Positions 7,038 through 8,280 of a stretch of 8,280 bases of DNA are shown here, in pieces (position 1 is the first letter of the stretch; each line of letters starts with the position of its first letter). A model generated the notes under the pieces. It saw only the letters and a list, made by a program, of their open reading frames with translations. It did not search any database and was not told the origin of the DNA. Origin of the DNA: Bacteroidota bacterium (GTDB lineage Bacteria > Bacteroidota > Bacteroidia > Bacteroidales > Prolixibacteraceae); contig JAMDDG010000117.1 of the NCBI GenBank assembly GCA_023488865.1, positions 1 through 8,280 on the forward strand, read 5' to 3'. Both the position numbers and the translations under genes were made by a program.

Positions 7038-7235
7038 CTATTGTGCCAAAGATGATAATGCGCAAGCAGCAATAACAGTTATTCCTATACCTGGATCCAC
7101 AAAAGAAGCAATCGCCAAACTAACAGACCACCAACCATAGTCTGCATAATAACTTTTGGTGCATGCAATTGTATAGTCCGCAGCAGAAAGTCCTCCTACA
7201 ATTCCTTCCATATTCTCAAAACTTAATTCTTTCAT
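7038..7235 (-). CDS. Double-glycine-leader peptide precursor, bacteriocin-like secreted peptide
   Basis: This 65-residue precursor has a 15-residue leader, MKELSFENMEGIVGG. It has the L/S start, hydrophobic residues at -7 (M9) and -4 (I12) and GG at -2/-1, the pattern recognised by C39 peptidases. Cleavage after G15 would release a 50-residue core beginning LSAADY. The core has an aromatic, polar first half (KSYYADYGWWSVS) and a hydrophobic, small-residue second half (AIASFVDPGIGITVIAACALSS). Two cysteines (C25 and C58 of the precursor, 10 and 43 of the core) could form one disulfide. It resembles a two-domain class II bacteriocin in design, but I do not recognise the core and see no pediocin YGNGV box. 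The ATG at 7235 is chosen. The frame also has a GTG directly in front at 7238, which would add one residue. A C39 exporter lies 3.8 kb downstream on the same strand. The product could be antimicrobial or a signal. Confidence 0.82.
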   Translation of the reverse strand: MKELSFENMEGIVGGLSAADYTIACTKSYYADYGWWSVSLAIASFVDPGIGITVIAACALSSLAQ

Positions 7236-7286
7236 CACAGTTCAATTTAAAATTTTAACACTAATTTTATCCTAAAAAATTCACCA

Positions 7287-7310
7287 TATACAGTTTGGAT
7301 GTACTGTATA
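7287..7310. promoter_or_regulatory. Operator-like dyad upstream of the GG-peptide gene
   Basis: TATACAGT (7287-7294) and ACTGTATA (7303-7310) form a perfect 8-8-8 inverted repeat 52 bases upstream of the peptide start. The half-site centres are 16 bases apart, about one and a half helical turns. This suits a dimeric regulator, or a transcript hairpin with an eight-base loop. It lies exactly where composition switches from AT-rich to GC-rich, so it could instead be an end structure of an inserted segment. Confidence 0.45.
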
Positions 7311-7347
7311 AGGCCTGCTCCTGAAAGATGGAAGACTCCAACTTTTT

Positions 7348-7419
7348 GGCCGCACCGGTGAGCAGAAGATACCCGGCAAGTTTACGAGACAGAGCAGGGC
7401 GTTGGGATCCGGTGCGGCC
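7348..7419. repeat. GC-rich 11-base perfect inverted repeat, candidate structured RNA
   Basis: GGCCGCACCGG (7348-7358) is an exact inverted copy of CCGGTGCGGCC (7409-7419), with 50 bases between. Inside, ATACCC (7369-7374) can pair with GGGAT (7404-7408) with one bulged A, extending the stem to about 16 pairs with a ten-base side bulge. No T run follows on either strand, so it is not a simple terminator. I could not match it to SRP RNA, RNase P RNA, tmRNA or a riboswitch I know. It may be a small RNA, an untranslated-region structure or the hairpin end of a lost mobile element. Confidence 0.45.
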
Positions 7420-7499
7420 TTTCAAACAAACTTGTTGTGGCTCATATTAAGTTGGTTTAGTGTTGAAAAAGGACGAACCTTATAATTGCGTTATCACAA

Positions 7500-7943
7500 T
7501 CAGTTAAGGTAGGCCTGTATCTTTCCCATCAGCGACATTGCCCATGTCTGGGAGAGTTGCATCGATTCCATCGTGACCTGCGGGGTCTTTTCAGCCAGTT
7601 TTTTCCCGGCCGGACTTTCGTAAAAAGCGACAATGGCCTTCACCTCTTCCTGGGTAAAAAGCTTCTTGTAAACGGGGATCAGTTGCTTGTTCAGCTCTGC
7701 TACCTCTACATCAAACACATCTTTCTTTAAGGCGGCCCACTTAGCATCGGTTACCTCCGGCTTGGAAGCTTTGAACTGCGCCACCATCCGGCCAAACATG
7801 GCATCGGTAGTTCCTTGGGAACCGTTGAGTTGCTGCATTTTCATTATGTCAGCCTCGAAAGTGTCGGTTTGGGCAAAAACAGTAGATCCGATCAACAATA
7901 ATGCGGATACAAATAGCAATTTCAGGTTGTTGCGATTCTTCAT
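7500..7943 (-). CDS. Secreted DUF2059 family protein
   Basis: The product is 147 residues with a Sec signal peptide (MKNRNN, hydrophobic LKLLFVSALLLIG, cut at VFA|Q after residue 24), so it is exported. The mature part is all-helical and contains the DUF2059 hallmark FYESPAGKKLAEKTPQV (108-123). This follows a segment with LIPVYKKLFTQEEVKAIVAF, the usual arrangement of this small family, and the length is normal. The biochemical function is unknown. It is a common chromosomal protein. Normal GC content and about 260 bases of spacer before the GG-peptide gene suggest it is not part of the peptide operon. The start is the ATG at 7943, the first codon of the signal peptide. No strong ribosome binding site is seen, as expected in Bacteroidota. 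Confidence 0.9.
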   Translation of the reverse strand: MKNRNNLKLLFVSALLLIGSTVFAQTDTFEADIMKMQQLNGSQGTTDAMFGRMVAQFKASKPEVTDAKWAALKKDVFDVEVAELNKQLIPVYKKLFTQEEVKAIVAFYESPAGKKLAEKTPQVTMESMQLSQTWAMSLMGKIQAYLN

Positions 7944-8052
7944 TTTTCAGGATTTTAGAATTTTTTAATCAACATTCGGTTCTTAGATAAGACAAAATCA
8001 TGCAGGTTGGTCAGCCGGCTTCTCAATCACTAATCATAAGTTAATCCCAAAG

Positions 8053-8074
8053 AAAGGTAAAAGGTTACCCCTTT
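8053..8074 (-). terminator. Probable intrinsic terminator downstream of the Cas6-like gene
   Basis: On the minus strand AAAGGGGTAA, a CCTT loop and TTACCTTT form a stem (GGTAA/TTACC plus AAA/TTT around a two-base bulge), followed by TTTCTTT. It lies 79 bases after the Cas6-like stop codon and before the DUF2059 gene. Fifteen bases of it and its flank (8064-8078) also occur in inverse orientation in the peptide-gene hairpin. Confidence 0.5.
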
Positions 8075-8090
8075 AAATGTTAATTAATGT

Positions 8091-8104
8091 TAAATTCGAA
8101 TTTA
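8091..8104. promoter_or_regulatory. 14-base perfect palindrome
   Basis: TAAATTCGAATTTA is a perfect palindrome between the Cas6-like stop codon and the DUF2059 gene. It could be a regulator site for DUF2059 or part of the Cas6 3' untranslated region. AT-rich palindromes of this length do arise by chance in such spacers. Confidence 0.25.
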
Positions 8105-8152
8105 TTCTGAGAAATAGACAAAGTATGATACTTAGCTGGTTAACATAATTTT

Positions 8153-8280
8153 TTACAAGTTCTCGCAGCAGCCAAACCCCAGGTAGTTCTTCTCCCCGAA
8201 GCCCAGGTAATAGCCTGTCCTCAACAGCTCAGGATCGGCCTGAAGCCTGAAACGTAGCTGATATCCAATTAGTTTGCTTT
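8153..8280 (-). CDS. cas6: Probable CRISPR endoribonuclease Cas6, C-terminal 41 residues only
   Basis: Only the last 41 codons and TAA are in the window; the rest lies beyond 8280. The visible part reads as a Cas6 C-terminal end: a beta strand (YQLRFRL), a short helix with the ADPELLRTG pattern, then the glycine-rich GFGEKNYLGFG and a short tail CCENL. Cas6 proteins of types I-B and III end in just this way, with a G-rich loop of the form GxGEKxxxGFG that contacts the crRNA repeat. Cas6 cuts precursor CRISPR RNA within the repeat. The catalytic residues are in the unseen N-terminal part, so activity cannot be judged. A degenerate second copy of this 3' end lies 7.2 kb to the left in the same orientation. 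The assignment rests on a short stretch, but the motif is distinctive. No array or other cas gene is in the window. Confidence 0.7.
   Translation of the reverse strand, partial: SKLIGYQLRFRLQADPELLRTGYYLGFGEKNYLGFGCCENL

Larger units (their letters stand above)
7239..7499. other. Spacer between the DUF2059 gene and the GG-peptide gene
   Basis: Base composition changes abruptly here. Positions 7239-7310 are very AT-rich and contain the leader and putative control dyad of the peptide gene. Positions 7311-7440 are GC-rich and hold a strong inverted repeat. Several frames are open across the GC-rich part but none has a plausible start, so no gene is called. Confidence 0.55.

Noticed and set aside
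7348..7419. Integron attC site or intrinsic terminator at the GC-rich inverted repeat
   Set aside because: The GTTRRRY and RYYYAAC core sites are not properly matched, and no T run follows the stem on either strand.
7485..7500. A short hairpin at the end of the DUF2059 gene (ATTGCG with CACAAT)
   Set aside because: It overlaps the stop codon region, includes a G-U pair and has no T-rich tail, so it is not a convincing terminator.
7687..7968. A 93-codon plus-strand open frame opposite DUF2059
   Set aside because: The minus-strand product has a signal peptide and the DUF2059 core, so the plus frame is a shadow.
1..8280. A CRISPR array, suggested by the Cas6-like fragments
   Set aside because: No regularly spaced direct repeats of 25-40 bases were seen in any spacer. 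If present, the array is outside the window.
949..8280. An integrative element bounded by the two Cas6-like 3' ends
   Set aside because: No integrase, recombinase, transposase or relaxase gene is in the interval, so it is kept only as a hypothesis and not annotated as a mobile element.

Overview
The window looks like a chromosomal piece from a member of the Bacteroidota (Flavobacteriia/Bacteroidia type). Supporting clues are a DUF5687-type membrane protein (a family I know only from this phylum), a long-chain M16 peptidase with a Sec signal, a DUF2059 protein, AT-rich spacers without strong Shine-Dalgarno sequences, and a TAnnTTTG-like -7 element. Every gene I can support lies on the minus strand.

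Layout from left to right, with transcription running right to left. Positions 1-770 hold the N-terminal part of a secreted M16 zinc peptidase, cut by the window edge. A 314-base spacer follows. It contains a short, frameshifted, diverged copy of the 3' end of a Cas6-like gene (949-1012). Positions 1085-4433 are a tight three-gene unit with overlaps of 4 bases and 1 base: a five-helix membrane protein, a membrane-anchored thioredoxin-fold protein with a CEHC centre, and a C39 peptidase/ABC exporter of the kind that cleaves double-glycine leaders. A spacer of about 250 bases separates this from a strikingly AT-rich segment (about 4440-7310). That segment carries an ABC ATPase, its DUF5687-like membrane partner and a 65-residue double-glycine-leader peptide. 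A 19-base inverted repeat lies between the peptide and the DUF5687 gene, and a 24-base dyad lies upstream of the peptide. Base composition then returns to normal. The last part has a GC-rich inverted repeat (7348-7419), a DUF2059 protein (7500-7943) and the C-terminal 41 codons of a probable Cas6 endoribonuclease running off the right edge (8153-8280).

The genes from 1085 to 7235 read as a small secreted-peptide (bacteriocin-like RiPP) system. The precursor would be exported and cut after GG by the C39 exporter. Its two core cysteines could be oxidised with help from the thioredoxin-fold protein. The second ABC pair could provide immunity, efflux or a separate export route. No HlyD-type adaptor gene is visible, which is unusual for a C39 exporter in a diderm. 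The module sits between a Cas6 3' end and a decayed second copy of the same 3' end in the same orientation. This suggests that the region was inserted or rearranged next to a CRISPR-Cas locus. No CRISPR array, integrase, transposase, tRNA or rRNA was seen inside the window.
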